A DNA stretch of 23,904 nucleotides from CAYVZZ01 sp964456185 (GCA_964456185.1 CAYVZZ010000025.1:1-23904); one strand, 5' to 3'. Numbered from the stretch's first letter, positions 7,124 to 15,655 are shown. Made by a program: numbers and translations. Notes: generated by a model from the sequence alone, not told the origin.

Positions 7124-8191
7124 ATGATCAAATCGCTTTTGCGCGTACTCATGTTGAGTTTATTGATGGGGACGCCTTTTGCCGCCATGGCCTCAGTCAA
7201 TCTGAAGACTAGCCACCCAGATACCTATTATGTCAAACAAGGGGACACTTTGTGGGATATTGCGGGAAAATTCTTGCAAGAACCTTGGCAATGGCCCGAG
7301 ATTTGGCAAATAAACCAAGATATTCCCAACCCTCACCTGATTTATCCGGGCGATGTGCTGCATCTTACTTATGTAAATGGCGAGCCGCGCATTACTGTTG
7401 AACGGGGTGAACAAGGTAAAGCGGCAAACAATGGCTACCCGACGGTGAAATTGTCACCCTCGGCAGAAGCCCAGCCACTTAACTCGGCGATTCCGACCGT
7501 GCCTCTGGCAGCGATTCAAAGCTTTCTGAAAAAAGGCCAGGTGGTGACCGAGAAGCAGCTGAAAACAGCGCCCTATTTGTTGGGGGGTCAGGATGGCCGC
7601 ACCACCTATGCCGAAGGCGACATAGTTTACGTTCGTGATCCGATTAATCATTGGAAAAACAGCGCTCGCAGCTTTGGGATCTATCGCACTGGCGTGCGTT
7701 ACATTGATCCAGAAACTCGTGAAGTGTTGGGTTATGAGGCTCTGCTTGTGGGTCATTTGAAGATGATCCGCAAAAAGGATGGTGTCGCTACCATGAAGGT
7801 GATTAACTCTAAACGCGGTTTGCACAAGGGCGATATCATCTTGCCTACCGTGCGTCATAAGCGTTTGGCACGTTACTTCCCTGAAACACCGGATCAAGAT
7901 GTTCATGCTCAAATCATTCGTTTGTTTGGTGCGGTTTACAGTGTGGGTCGCAACAGTGTGGTCGTAATCAACAAAGGCAAACGGGAAGGTTTGGAAGAAG
8001 GTGATCTACTGGCCATTCGCCGTGATGGTGAAGTCGTGAAAGATCCCAAACTGGAGCAATTCGTTGAGTTGCCCGACCGCCGTATTGGTAGCCTCTTGTT
8101 GTTCCATGTATACGACAAGGTGTCTTACGGTTTGATTATGAAATCCGTCATTCCGGTACGCATGAACGATAAGGTAATTACGCCTAAGTAA
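7124..8191 (+). CDS. tsaP: Secreted LysM-domain protein, TsaP-like
   Basis: The 355-residue protein has a Sec signal peptide (about 1-23, cleavage after AMA), then one LysM peptidoglycan-binding domain (about 35-82, YYVKQGDTLWDIAGKFL to IYPGDVLHL). A long C-terminal region without catalytic motifs follows, which in relatives resembles the FlgT C-terminal fold. A LysM protein of this build directly before dprA matches P. aeruginosa PA0020, a TsaP homologue; TsaP anchors the type IV pilus secretin to the cell wall. No pilus genes lie in the window, so the pilus role is inferred from family and synteny. Ribosome site AAGGA precedes the ATG. The LysM assignment is firm; the gene name is moderately sure. 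Confidence 0.8.
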   Translation: MIKSLLRVLMLSLLMGTPFAAMASVNLKTSHPDTYYVKQGDTLWDIAGKFLQEPWQWPEIWQINQDIPNPHLIYPGDVLHLTYVNGEPRITVERGEQGKAANNGYPTVKLSPSAEAQPLNSAIPTVPLAAIQSFLKKGQVVTEKQLKTAPYLLGGQDGRTTYAEGDIVYVRDPINHWKNSARSFGIYRTGVRYIDPETREVLGYEALLVGHLKMIRKKDGVATMKVINSKRGLHKGDIILPTVRHKRLARYFPETPDQDVHAQIIRLFGAVYSVGRNSVVVINKGKREGLEEGDLLAIRRDGEVVKDPKLEQFVELPDRRIGSLLLFHVYDKVSYGLIMKSVIPVRMNDKVITPK

Positions 8192-8215
8192 TAGCGAAAC
8201 GAAAAGAAGGATGCC

Positions 8216-9289
8216 ATGGACGGCAGAACCCTTAGGCTGGCATTGGCCTCAATCTATGCCGGCAGCTCCACCGCATTGGGCGCACGACTGCGCCCCTATT
8301 CCTCCATCGAAGCCGCTTGGGACGATTGGTCGCGTTGGTGTTTGAATGAATCCCCCAAACGCCAAGACGCATTGCGACAATTAGCCCATGACGGTGACTT
8401 TTCATCCAGCTGGCTGACGCAGAAAGACAGTGACCAATGGCAACTGGTGGCACTGGGCGATGCGGCCTATCCTCCTTTATTGGCGGAATTACCTGATCCT
8501 CCCGGTGTATTGTTTGTTCGGGGTGCGGTGGAGACATTGCAGCAACCCCAGCTCGCCATGGTCGGCTCTCGTGGCGCCTCCGCCGAAGGTCGGGGTAATG
8601 CGCGTCACTTGGCCACCGCCTTGGCACACAATGGCTTTGTGATTACCTCGGGGCTGGCTGCCGGCATCGATAAAGCGGCTCATGAAGGCACGCTGGGTGT
8701 AGGGCAAAGCATTGCCGTGATGGGCACCGGGCCTGACCGAATTTATCCCGCTCGTCATCGTGCGTTGGCCGATCAATTGGTTGCCGAAGGGGGTGCGCTA
8801 GTCACCGAGTTTCCACCCGGATCGCAGGCCAAACCCTTCCATTTCCCAATGCGCAACCGCATCGTCAGCGGCATGTCGTTGGGTGTCATAGTGGTAGAAG
8901 CCGCGCTAAAAAGCGGTTCATTGATCACCGCACGTTTGGCCATGGAGCAAGGCCGTGACGTATTTGCCCTACCCGGCTCTATTCGCAACCCATTAAGTCG
9001 TGGCTGTCATCAGCTATTGCGTGACGGTGCCAACTGGTTGGAAGAAACCAGCGATGTGCTGTCGGTATTTGACGGCATGAAAGCCTTGGCCGCCGGTGTC
9101 GATCAACAAGGCAAGTTGTTCGATGACCAACCGGAATTGGTTAATCACTTTTATACTGGTATTAACACGCTGGATAGTTTGCAAAAACGCACGGGACTTT
9201 TGTTAACTGACTTAATGGAACAGCTGGCCGATCTCGAATTGGAAGGTTGGGTCGAGAAAGCCCCTGGTGGATATCAACTGGCCGGCTAG
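8216..9289 (+). CDS. dprA: DNA-processing protein DprA
   Basis: DprA (Smf) binds incoming single-stranded DNA during natural transformation and loads RecA onto it. The 357-residue protein has the DprA Rossmann core: GSRGAS (117-122), GLAAGID (146-152), a GTGPDRIYPARH segment (170-181), FPMRNRIVSG (210-219) and SGSLITA (233-239). A C-terminal winged-helix (DML1-like) domain covers about 295-357. GAAGGA lies 5 bases before the ATG, and the gene follows the LysM gene by 24 bases, probably cotranscribed. Many non-transformable gammaproteobacteria also keep dprA, so its presence does not prove competence. Confidence 0.97.
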   Translation: MDGRTLRLALASIYAGSSTALGARLRPYSSIEAAWDDWSRWCLNESPKRQDALRQLAHDGDFSSSWLTQKDSDQWQLVALGDAAYPPLLAELPDPPGVLFVRGAVETLQQPQLAMVGSRGASAEGRGNARHLATALAHNGFVITSGLAAGIDKAAHEGTLGVGQSIAVMGTGPDRIYPARHRALADQLVAEGGALVTEFPPGSQAKPFHFPMRNRIVSGMSLGVIVVEAALKSGSLITARLAMEQGRDVFALPGSIRNPLSRGCHQLLRDGANWLEETSDVLSVFDGMKALAAGVDQQGKLFDDQPELVNHFYTGINTLDSLQKRTGLLLTDLMEQLADLELEGWVEKAPGGYQLAG

Positions 9290-9290
9290 T

Positions 9291-9304
9291 TTGATGTACG
9301 TCAA
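9291..9304 (+). promoter_or_regulatory. Anr/FNR-like box upstream of tsaC-hemF
   Basis: TTGAT-GTAC-GTCAA matches 9 of the 10 defined bases of the FNR/Anr consensus TTGAT-N4-ATCAA and begins 2 bases after the dprA stop. An AT-rich stretch (9327-9340) lies where a -10 would be for activation from about -41. In P. aeruginosa hemF is known to be under Anr/Dnr control, and here hemF is the second gene downstream. The site match is seen; regulation is inferred. Confidence 0.4.
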
Positions 9305-9398
9305 AAGCCAACCTGGATATTGCAGAAATTAATAAACTATCGATCATTTGGGGTGTACACTCACCCACAGCTCTGCAAATTGCGATACGAAGGAACCC

Positions 9399-9947
9399 AT
9401 GTGGTCGAGTATTGAAGAAACGGCGGCTGCCATCCGCCAAGGTGGCGTTGTCGCCTATCCCACTGAAGGGGTTTTCGGGCTAGGATGTGATCCCGCAAAT
9501 GAAGCTGCCGTGCAGCGATTGTTACACATCAAGCAGCGCCCGTTATCGAAAGGCCTTATCCTGTTGGCGGCCAGCACCGCTCAATTACAAGGTTGGATCG
9601 ATGCTAGCCAAACGGAATGGGACACATTACAAGCCACCTGGCCGGCTGCCGTGACCTTTCTTGTCACACCCACATCACAAGTGCCAGACTGGATTCGTGG
9701 TGACCACAATAAAGTCGCTGTGCGAGTCTGCGCGCACCCCCTGGCGCGCCAATTAGCGCAAATAGCAGCGACGCCTATCGTTTCCACAAGTGCCAATTTA
9801 GCCGGTCAGCCTTCATTAAAAGAAGCCGACGCCGTGCAACAACAACTCGGCAGCCAACTGGATGCGGTGCTTTTTGGTGAATGCAATATATCCGACAAAC
9901 CCTCAACCATTATTGACCTAGCCACTCAAAGGGTGATTCGCCCCTGA
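9399..9947 (+). CDS. tsaC: Threonylcarbamoyl-AMP synthase (Sua5/YciO/YrdC family)
   Basis: TsaC makes threonylcarbamoyl-AMP from threonine, bicarbonate and ATP, the first step of the t6A37 tRNA modification. The frame opens at 9348, but the ATG at 9399 is preceded by AAGGA at 5 bases and gives 182 residues, close to the E. coli 190; the 17 upstream residues are atypical. Motifs: YPTEGVFGLGCDP (20-32), the KxRxxxK signature K45/R47/K51, and STSAN (129-133). It stands between dprA and hemF as in Pseudomonas, but without the intervening qor. hemF begins 40 bases downstream. Confidence 0.95.
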   Translation: MWSSIEETAAAIRQGGVVAYPTEGVFGLGCDPANEAAVQRLLHIKQRPLSKGLILLAASTAQLQGWIDASQTEWDTLQATWPAAVTFLVTPTSQVPDWIRGDHNKVAVRVCAHPLARQLAQIAATPIVSTSANLAGQPSLKEADAVQQQLGSQLDAVLFGECNISDKPSTIIDLATQRVIRP

Positions 9948-9987
9948 CGTTAATCAACAGCGACGCTTATTAATACAAGGAGCCAAC

Positions 9988-10896
9988 ATGGATACCCAAG
10001 CGGTCGAAAGTTATCTGCGCGATTTACAAGCCGATATTTGCCAGCAATTGGCAGAAGAAGATGGCGGTGCGGACTTTATTAGTGATCAATGGGATCGAGG
10101 CAATGGCACCGGGGGCGGCCTGACGCGCGTACTGGCCGATGGCAAGGTAATAGAAAAAGGTGGCGTCAATTTTTCCACCGTCAGTGGTGATAACCTGCCG
10201 CCATCTGCCACCGCGCATCGCCCGGAATTGGCAGGACGAAGCTGGAAAGCCATGGGCGTATCGCTGGTCATTCATCCGCACAATCCCTATGTGCCAACCA
10301 GCCACGCCAATGTACGTTTTTTCGTAGCTGAAAAACCCGGAGAAGCACCCGTTTGGTGGTTTGGCGGGGGCTTCGATTTAACGCCCTACTATGGCAACAA
10401 AGCCGATTGCCGCCACTGGCATGAAACCGCAAAGGCCGCTTGTGACCCTTTTGGCGCAGAACTCTATCCCGAATTTAAACGCTGGTGTGATGATTACTTT
10501 TATATAAAACATCGCGACGAATGTCGTGGCATTGGCGGACTCTTTTTCGATGATTTCAACCGCTTGGGTTTTGAACAAAGTTTTGCCTTCATGCGCAGCG
10601 CTGGTGATGCCTACATCAAGGCTTATCGCCCCATTGTTAACCAACGCAAATCACAACCCTGGGGCGAACGCGAAAAAGCATTCCAGCTGTATCGTCGTGG
10701 GCGTTATGTGGAGTTTAACCTGGTGTATGATCGCGGTACGCTCTTCGGTCTGCAGTCTGGTGGCCGCACCGAATCTATTCTGATGAGCTTGCCGCCTCAG
10801 GTGGCTTTTGCATATGATTATGAGCCGCAAGCGGGTACACCGGAAGCCGAACTCACCGAGACTTTCCTGACGCCTCGCGATTGGCTAAAAGGGTAA
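9988..10896 (+). CDS. hemF: Oxygen-dependent coproporphyrinogen III oxidase
   Basis: HemF decarboxylates coproporphyrinogen III to protoporphyrinogen IX with O2, late in heme synthesis. The 302-residue protein shows PTSHANVRFF with catalytic H106, and the other conserved histidines H96, H145 and H175 match E. coli numbering. WWFGGGFDLTPYYG (123-136), GIGGLFFDDF (181-190) and GGRTESILMSLPP near the end are signature blocks. The ATG has a strong AAGGAG 6 bases upstream. aroE follows after 3 bases. Use of the oxygen-dependent enzyme indicates an aerobic or facultative host; an Anr-like box upstream of tsaC may tune it to oxygen. Confidence 0.99.
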   Translation: MDTQAVESYLRDLQADICQQLAEEDGGADFISDQWDRGNGTGGGLTRVLADGKVIEKGGVNFSTVSGDNLPPSATAHRPELAGRSWKAMGVSLVIHPHNPYVPTSHANVRFFVAEKPGEAPVWWFGGGFDLTPYYGNKADCRHWHETAKAACDPFGAELYPEFKRWCDDYFYIKHRDECRGIGGLFFDDFNRLGFEQSFAFMRSAGDAYIKAYRPIVNQRKSQPWGEREKAFQLYRRGRYVEFNLVYDRGTLFGLQSGGRTESILMSLPPQVAFAYDYEPQAGTPEAELTETFLTPRDWLKG

Positions 10897-10899
10897 TTT

Positions 10900-11718
10900 A
10901 TGACGCACTACCTAGCAGTATTTGGTAACCCCATTGCGCACTCGCGCTCACCGGCGATCCATCACGCCTTTGCGACGCAGTTTTCCCTGGATGTGCAGTA
11001 TGACAAGCTACTGGCGCCGAAGGAGGGTTTCGCCGAGGCAGTGGCCGAGTTTTTCCAACAAGGCGGTGAAGGCGCCAACGTCACTTTACCCTTTAAGCAA
11101 GAAGCTTTTGCGTTGTGTGACCAGCTCAGTGACAGAGCGGCCGCCGCCGGTGCCGTAAATACGCTTTGGCAAAAAGAGGGAAAACTTCAAGGCGACAATA
11201 CTGATGGCGTCGGCTTGGTCACCGATATGCAAACCAATCTGGGTTGGTCTTTGGCAGGTAAGCGGCTATTGGTGTTAGGGGCCGGTGGAGCTGTACGAGG
11301 TATTTTAAAACCTTTGCAACAGGCGGGGGTTAGCCATATCACGGTGGCCAATCGCACCCTGTCACGCGCTGAACAGCTGGCCGACGATATGGCCGCACAC
11401 GATGTTGCCATTAAGTCGTTGCCGTTAACGGCAATCGATGGCTCCTATGATGTGGTTATTAACGCCATATCTGCCGGCCTGCAGGGTGAACAGCCCGATT
11501 TACCCGGGCATATCGTGACGCCTGCGACACACTGCTACGACTTGGTCTATGCGGATGAGCCGACGCCGTTTTTACGTTGGGCAAAAGCGCAGAATGTTAC
11601 CCAGTTAGCAGATGGATTAGGTATGCTAGTAGAACAAGCTGCCACCAGCTTCGCCATTTGGCTTCAGCAACGACCCACTACCGCAGTGGTAATCCAACAA
11701 CTACGGCAACAACTGTAA
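10900..11718 (+). CDS. aroE: Shikimate dehydrogenase (NADP+)
   Basis: AroE reduces 3-dehydroshikimate to shikimate with NADPH in aromatic amino acid and chorismate synthesis. The 272-residue length equals E. coli AroE. The substrate domain has SRSP (15-18) and catalytic K66 in NVTLPFK; D102 lies in GDNTDG. The NADP-binding fold shows GAGGAV (127-132) and the NRT motif (151-153), which favours NADP. The ATG lies 3 bases after hemF, with its AAGGG ribosome site formed by the hemF end, so translation is probably coupled. Chorismate from this pathway is the substrate of UbiC, encoded 3.3 kb downstream. Confidence 0.99.
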   Translation: MTHYLAVFGNPIAHSRSPAIHHAFATQFSLDVQYDKLLAPKEGFAEAVAEFFQQGGEGANVTLPFKQEAFALCDQLSDRAAAAGAVNTLWQKEGKLQGDNTDGVGLVTDMQTNLGWSLAGKRLLVLGAGGAVRGILKPLQQAGVSHITVANRTLSRAEQLADDMAAHDVAIKSLPLTAIDGSYDVVINAISAGLQGEQPDLPGHIVTPATHCYDLVYADEPTPFLRWAKAQNVTQLADGLGMLVEQAATSFAIWLQQRPTTAVVIQQLRQQL

Positions 11719-11727
11719 AGTGACAAT

Positions 11728-12759
11728 TTGAGATTTAACCCAATCGGCAAATATCGTTTTTCAAGTAGGTATTTCTTACCTCGCTGGCGATTTTTATCGT
11801 TTGTTTTTTGCCTGATCTTAACACCAGTCACACAAGCAGGTGTCGTGGCATTTTCCCTCGATAACGATTTCTTTGTCGGCATGGATCGTCATTACACCAA
11901 TGGTTTAAAAATCGGATGGCTCAGTGATGCTCAGCAAGCAGCCGATGGCTGCGCTCTGGCCACCGGTTTGTGTGCCCTGCCCGGAATCAGCGGTGCAGAT
12001 AAGAAACAGGCCTGGTCCTTATCGTTACAACAGATCATGGTGACGCCTGAAAACATTAGCCGAAGCGTACCGGATTATAGCGACCTACCTTACGTCGGTT
12101 TCACCCATGTGGAATGGGGGCTGTACAGTTGGGATGATCAGGTGCTTACCGGTTACGGGTTGCGTTTGGGCGTAGTGGGAGAAGACTCGGGTGCAAAGCA
12201 ATCACAAATTGTGATTCATCAGTTGATTGGGTCGGATGAACCCAAAGGCTGGGATCATCAACTAGGCCAAGACATCATTGGCGGTGTGTATTTTCTCCAG
12301 TCGCACCATGTACTACATCACCAAACCGCGCCCGCTTATGCCTGGGATATGCACTTGGCCTATGGGGTGGATCTCAACAATTTTATTGCCTCGGCCAAGG
12401 CCGGTGTTTTCATTAGTTTTGGGCACCATCACACATTGCGGTTTCTCCCCGACTTTACGGGCTTATCGAACAGCGCAGCCATGGTTGGGCGAGTAGAAGG
12501 CAAGGACGAAGACGGCTGGTCGATATTCGCCGGTTTATTTGGTGAATATCAGGCCTATTCATACGTTGTAGAAGAAGCGCCATCGGCCTACTATCACCTA
12601 CAGGCCGAGCCATGGTTGGGCAATTTAATGCTGGGTTTTTCGCATCGTTGGGAAAAGCTCCAGTTAATCTTCACTCTGCGGGGCAGTAACTCGCTGATCA
12701 AGCAAGACAAAGCCCCCTTAAGTTTCGGCAATCTCACTTTTCTGTGGTCACTTCCTTGA
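11728..12759 (+). CDS. lpxR: Outer-membrane lipid A deacylase, LpxR family (DUF2219)
   Basis: LpxR enzymes are 12-stranded outer-membrane barrels that remove the 3'-acyloxyacyl group of lipid A. The 343-residue product has a signal peptide (hydrophobic FLSFVFCLILTP, cleavage likely after A37). The family block FSLDNDFFVGMDRHYTNGLKIGW (42-64) follows, including the conserved Asn46-Asp47, and then a His-containing IHQLIGSDEPKGWDHQLGQ segment. Alternating beta-strand pattern continues to a terminal FLWSLP, typical of barrel insertion signals. No ATG precedes residue 52, which lies in the conserved block, so TTG at 11728 is taken as start by elimination. It is 9 bases after aroE, in the same frame, with no clear ribosome site. 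The family call is secure; the substrate is inferred. Confidence 0.85.
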   Translation: MRFNPIGKYRFSSRYFLPRWRFLSFVFCLILTPVTQAGVVAFSLDNDFFVGMDRHYTNGLKIGWLSDAQQAADGCALATGLCALPGISGADKKQAWSLSLQQIMVTPENISRSVPDYSDLPYVGFTHVEWGLYSWDDQVLTGYGLRLGVVGEDSGAKQSQIVIHQLIGSDEPKGWDHQLGQDIIGGVYFLQSHHVLHHQTAPAYAWDMHLAYGVDLNNFIASAKAGVFISFGHHHTLRFLPDFTGLSNSAAMVGRVEGKDEDGWSIFAGLFGEYQAYSYVVEEAPSAYYHLQAEPWLGNLMLGFSHRWEKLQLIFTLRGSNSLIKQDKAPLSFGNLTFLWSLP

Positions 12760-12776
12760 TGTTGTTTGGAGGACAA

Positions 12777-14807
12777 ATGAAACAAAACTCGTTAATGGAT
12801 TATCCCGCCCTTCCCCCTTTTGATGCCATTAAAGCAGAAGAGGCCGAGCCAGCAGTGGATGCCTTAATTGCCGCCGGACGTGATGCTATTGAGCAGGTGC
12901 TGAAGGAAGGTGACTTCTCCTATGCTGCATTGGTACAACGGCTGGACACCGAAGACGAACGCTTGGGCAAAGCCTTTGGTCCAGTGGCACACTTGAATGC
13001 CGTAGCACAAACTGAGGCATATCGCGCCGCGCATGACGCCTGCCTACCGAAGCTGAGTGCTTATGGCAGTGAAGTGGGACAAAACGCTGCACTTTATCAG
13101 GCCTATAAAGCACTTTGTGAGAGTGATGCCTTTGCCCAGCTGGACGAAGCCGAACAGAAAGACCTGCACAACACCCTGCGGGATTTCACCCTGTCGGGCG
13201 TGGCCTTGCCGGACGACAAGAAGACCGTATACCGCGCTAATGCTATTAAATTGTCCGAGCTAACCAGTCAATACGCCAACAATCTTCTGGATGCCACCCA
13301 GGCATGGACACATCATGTCACCGACATCAAAACCTTGGATGGTCTACCGCAATCCGCCCTAGCTCCAGCGGCAGAAAAGGCCGCCGCCGACGGCAAAGAC
13401 GGCTGGCTGCTCACACTGGACTTCCCCTGCTATTTCGCCGTGATGGCGCATGCACATAACCGTTCATTGCGTGAGACGCTCTATCGTGCTTTCGTTACAC
13501 GTGCCTCGGATGTGGGGCCTAACGCGGGTGAGTTTGATAACGGCCAGATCATGGATGATATTTTGCGTTTGCGCCACGAGCAGGCGCAGTTGCTGGGCTT
13601 TGCCAACTATGCCGAACGTTCTTTGACGACCAAGATGGCACCAGATGTCGATAAGGTCTTCAGCTTCTTAAGCGATTTGGCCAAGCGCAGTAAGCCACAA
13701 GCCGAAAAAGAATTGGCTGAGCTGCAAGCCTTTGCTGCCGAGCAGGGCGTCGATATGTTGGAACCTTGGGATTACACCTACTGGGGGCAACGCCTGCAGG
13801 AAGCCCGTTACGATTACTCTGAAGAAGCCTTGCGCCCCTGGTTCCCCTTGGAAAAAGTGCTTAGTGGCCTGTTTACCATTGTGGGCAAGCTGTATGGCAT
13901 TCGCTTTCAGCAAAAGCATGATGTGGCTGTTTGGCACGACGATGTGCGTTTCTTTGAAGTACAAGATGCCAACGATAACCCCATCGCTGCCTTTTACCTC
14001 GACCCTTACGCCCGCAAGGGCAAGCGGGGTGGAGCCTGGATGGATGATTGTCTGGTGCGCCGCCGTCATGCAGACGGTAGCCTGCAATTACCGGTAGCTT
14101 ATTTGTGCTGTAACTTTGCGCCACCGGCCGACGGTCGCCCCGGTTTGTTGACCCATGACGAAGTCACCACCCTCTTCCATGAATTTGGCCATGGCTTGCA
14201 TCACATGCTTACCGAGCAAGAAGTGCCCGGCGTGTCAGGCATCAACGGAGTGGCCTGGGATGCCGTCGAGTTGCCCAGTCAATTTATGGAAAACTGGTGC
14301 TGGCAACCGGAAGCCTTGGCCTTGTTCTCAGGCCATTATGAAACAGGCGAGCCGTTACCGAATGACAAGCTGGAGCGCATGTTGGCCGCGCGAAATTTCC
14401 AAAGCGGCATGAAGATGCTGCGGCAGTTAGAATTTTCCCTGTTCGATTTCCGCATCCACGCCAATTATCAGCGGGGGCTGGATATTCAGGCCGAGCTGGA
14501 TGCCGTGCGCCGTGAGGTGGCCGTGGTGCCAGCACCAGATTTCAATCGCTTTCAAAATGGCTTCGCGCATATTTTTGCAGGGGGTTATGCGGCCGGTTAT
14601 TACAGCTATAAATGGGCAGAGGTGCTTTCGGCAGACGCCTTCTCGCGTTTCGAAGAAGACGGTATTTTCAATGAAGCCACCGGACGTGCCTTTCGCAATC
14701 ATATTTTGTCGAAAGGTGGTAGTCGTGATGCCGGTGATTTGTTTAAAGCCTTTAGAGGCCGCGAACCCAGCATCGATCCCCTATTACGTCATAATGGCAT
14801 TGCCTAG
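12777..14807 (+). CDS. prlC: Oligopeptidase A (M3 metallopeptidase)
   Basis: PrlC/OpdA is a cytoplasmic zinc peptidase that degrades short peptides, including cleaved signal peptides. I chose ATG 12777, preceded by GGAGG (12768-12772), giving 676 residues (E. coli 680) starting MKQNSLMDYPALPPF, which aligns with known N-termini. The frame itself opens further upstream at 12744. The zinc motif HEFGH occupies 468-472 (E. coli starts at 469), and the third ligand is E498 in VELPSQFMENW. Further family sequence is GKRGGAWMDD and FAGGYAAGYYSYKWAEV. It is followed after 21 bases by a YheV-like gene, an arrangement shared with Pseudomonas. Confidence 0.98.
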   Translation: MKQNSLMDYPALPPFDAIKAEEAEPAVDALIAAGRDAIEQVLKEGDFSYAALVQRLDTEDERLGKAFGPVAHLNAVAQTEAYRAAHDACLPKLSAYGSEVGQNAALYQAYKALCESDAFAQLDEAEQKDLHNTLRDFTLSGVALPDDKKTVYRANAIKLSELTSQYANNLLDATQAWTHHVTDIKTLDGLPQSALAPAAEKAAADGKDGWLLTLDFPCYFAVMAHAHNRSLRETLYRAFVTRASDVGPNAGEFDNGQIMDDILRLRHEQAQLLGFANYAERSLTTKMAPDVDKVFSFLSDLAKRSKPQAEKELAELQAFAAEQGVDMLEPWDYTYWGQRLQEARYDYSEEALRPWFPLEKVLSGLFTIVGKLYGIRFQQKHDVAVWHDDVRFFEVQDANDNPIAAFYLDPYARKGKRGGAWMDDCLVRRRHADGSLQLPVAYLCCNFAPPADGRPGLLTHDEVTTLFHEFGHGLHHMLTEQEVPGVSGINGVAWDAVELPSQFMENWCWQPEALALFSGHYETGEPLPNDKLERMLAARNFQSGMKMLRQLEFSLFDFRIHANYQRGLDIQAELDAVRREVAVVPAPDFNRFQNGFAHIFAGGYAAGYYSYKWAEVLSADAFSRFEEDGIFNEATGRAFRNHILSKGGSRDAGDLFKAFRGREPSIDPLLRHNGIA

Positions 14808-14828
14808 TGAATCACCAAGGAGATCACC

Positions 14829-15071
14829 ATGGCCGTAATTAGAGCCTTTATCGCCGGTGCCGTTTGTGACAATTGCGGTGCCATGGATCGCGTGCAGCGA
14901 TGCAAAAATGAAGGTGACGATGAATATTGGATGGAGTGCGTGCTTTGCGGCTGGCAAAAGCATATGTCTTGCGAGCCGGATGTGGGCATGAAACCTGAGG
15001 AAAGGGTCAATAGTAATCTGGCCAAGCCGCTGGACGCTGCGCCCGCTCTGAAGCCGTTAAAGCATCGCTAG
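14829..15071 (+). CDS. YheV-family putative zinc ribbon protein
   Basis: An 80-residue protein with two CxxC pairs, CDNC (14-17) and CVLC (37-40), spaced as a zinc ribbon. It has a conserved WMEC-CGW core and a charged, proline-rich tail ending LKHR. It belongs to the small YheV-type family (DUF2387), whose function is unknown. AAGGAG stands 6 bases before the ATG. Placement directly after prlC is conserved in Pseudomonas-like genomes, which suggests cotranscription but not a shared function. Its TAG overlaps the ubiC stop on the other strand in the palindrome CTAG. Confidence 0.88.
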   Translation: MAVIRAFIAGAVCDNCGAMDRVQRCKNEGDDEYWMECVLCGWQKHMSCEPDVGMKPEERVNSNLAKPLDAAPALKPLKHR

Positions 15072-15616
15072 GAAGCTGTTAGGCGTCGCCATAAAGCAGG
15101 CAAGAAGCACTCGGCCACCAGCAACGGCTGATGATTTTTGCAAAACCGTGAGCGGCGTGCCAGCAGCGTGGTGTCGCTGATATCCAGTGTTTTTGGTAAT
15201 TGTTCGCGAGGCAAAAAGCACGCATCCAGTTGTTGACGTGTCGCTACCGGGTCACGGAACAGCTCGCTGCCCAAAGGACGCTCGGCCATGCTAGCCAGCT
15301 CTTGGTTGGCACCCTCAAGGCTGGAGGCAGGTAACACACTGCGTGCGTAAACAAAGGGCTGTTGATCAACCTCAAGCAGCACTTCTCGAATCTGGCAGCT
15401 GGCGTGGGGCGGTAAACCCAGAAACAGGGCCTCGTCGGCGGCCAGTTGCCCGTCGCCTTCGTAAAGGCGCACCACCCGTAACTCGCCCAGCAGTTGTAAA
15501 CGCTCGGTGAGCGAGCCCAAATGCAGCAGCCAATCACTTTGCTGTGCAGGCAAATCGAGCCGATCGGCGGTGAGCCAATCGGGCGAATAAAATGGATGTG
15601 GCGACGAAGTTGGCAT
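15068..15616 (-). CDS. ubiC: Chorismate--pyruvate lyase
   Basis: UbiC splits chorismate into 4-hydroxybenzoate and pyruvate, the entry to ubiquinone synthesis. From the ATG at 15616 it has 182 residues (E. coli 165). The upstream extension to 15697 is basic, unlike the family, and lies over the divergent promoter region, so it is rejected. R78 in CQIREVLLEVD and E169 in LLVAECFLPA match the E. coli product-binding R76 and E155; PLG (114-116) is also present. No good ribosome site is visible. The usual partner ubiA is not downstream: the gene runs convergently into the YheV-like gene. It is divergent from the rubredoxin operon. Confidence 0.94.
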   Translation of the reverse strand: MPTSSPHPFYSPDWLTADRLDLPAQQSDWLLHLGSLTERLQLLGELRVVRLYEGDGQLAADEALFLGLPPHASCQIREVLLEVDQQPFVYARSVLPASSLEGANQELASMAERPLGSELFRDPVATRQQLDACFLPREQLPKTLDISDTTLLARRSRFCKNHQPLLVAECFLPALWRRLTAS

Positions 15617-15626
15617 GATGCCAGCG

Positions 15627-15655
15627 ACTATGCGACATCGGCAGGCGTTTGACAA
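15627..15655 (-). promoter_or_regulatory. Candidate ubiC promoter
   Basis: Reading leftward, TTGTCA (15655-15650) and CATAGT (15632-15627) are separated by 17 bases. The predicted start near 15620 would leave a leader of only a few bases before the ubiC ATG. Its -35 shares bases with the -35 of the rightward rubredoxin promoter. Matches are 5/6 and 4/6; the call rests on sequence alone. Confidence 0.35.

Noticed and set aside
7454..7912. Long minus-strand open frames inside real genes (also in prlC at 13668-14087 and the permease at 21461-21883)
   Set aside because: Each lies wholly opposite a well-identified gene, has no recognisable motifs or ribosome site, and reads as a codon shadow.
9944..9957. 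Second Anr-like site CTGAC-GTTA-ATCAA just before hemF
   Set aside because: Only 8 of 10 defined bases match, and its distance to the hemF ATG leaves no room for an activator-type start site.
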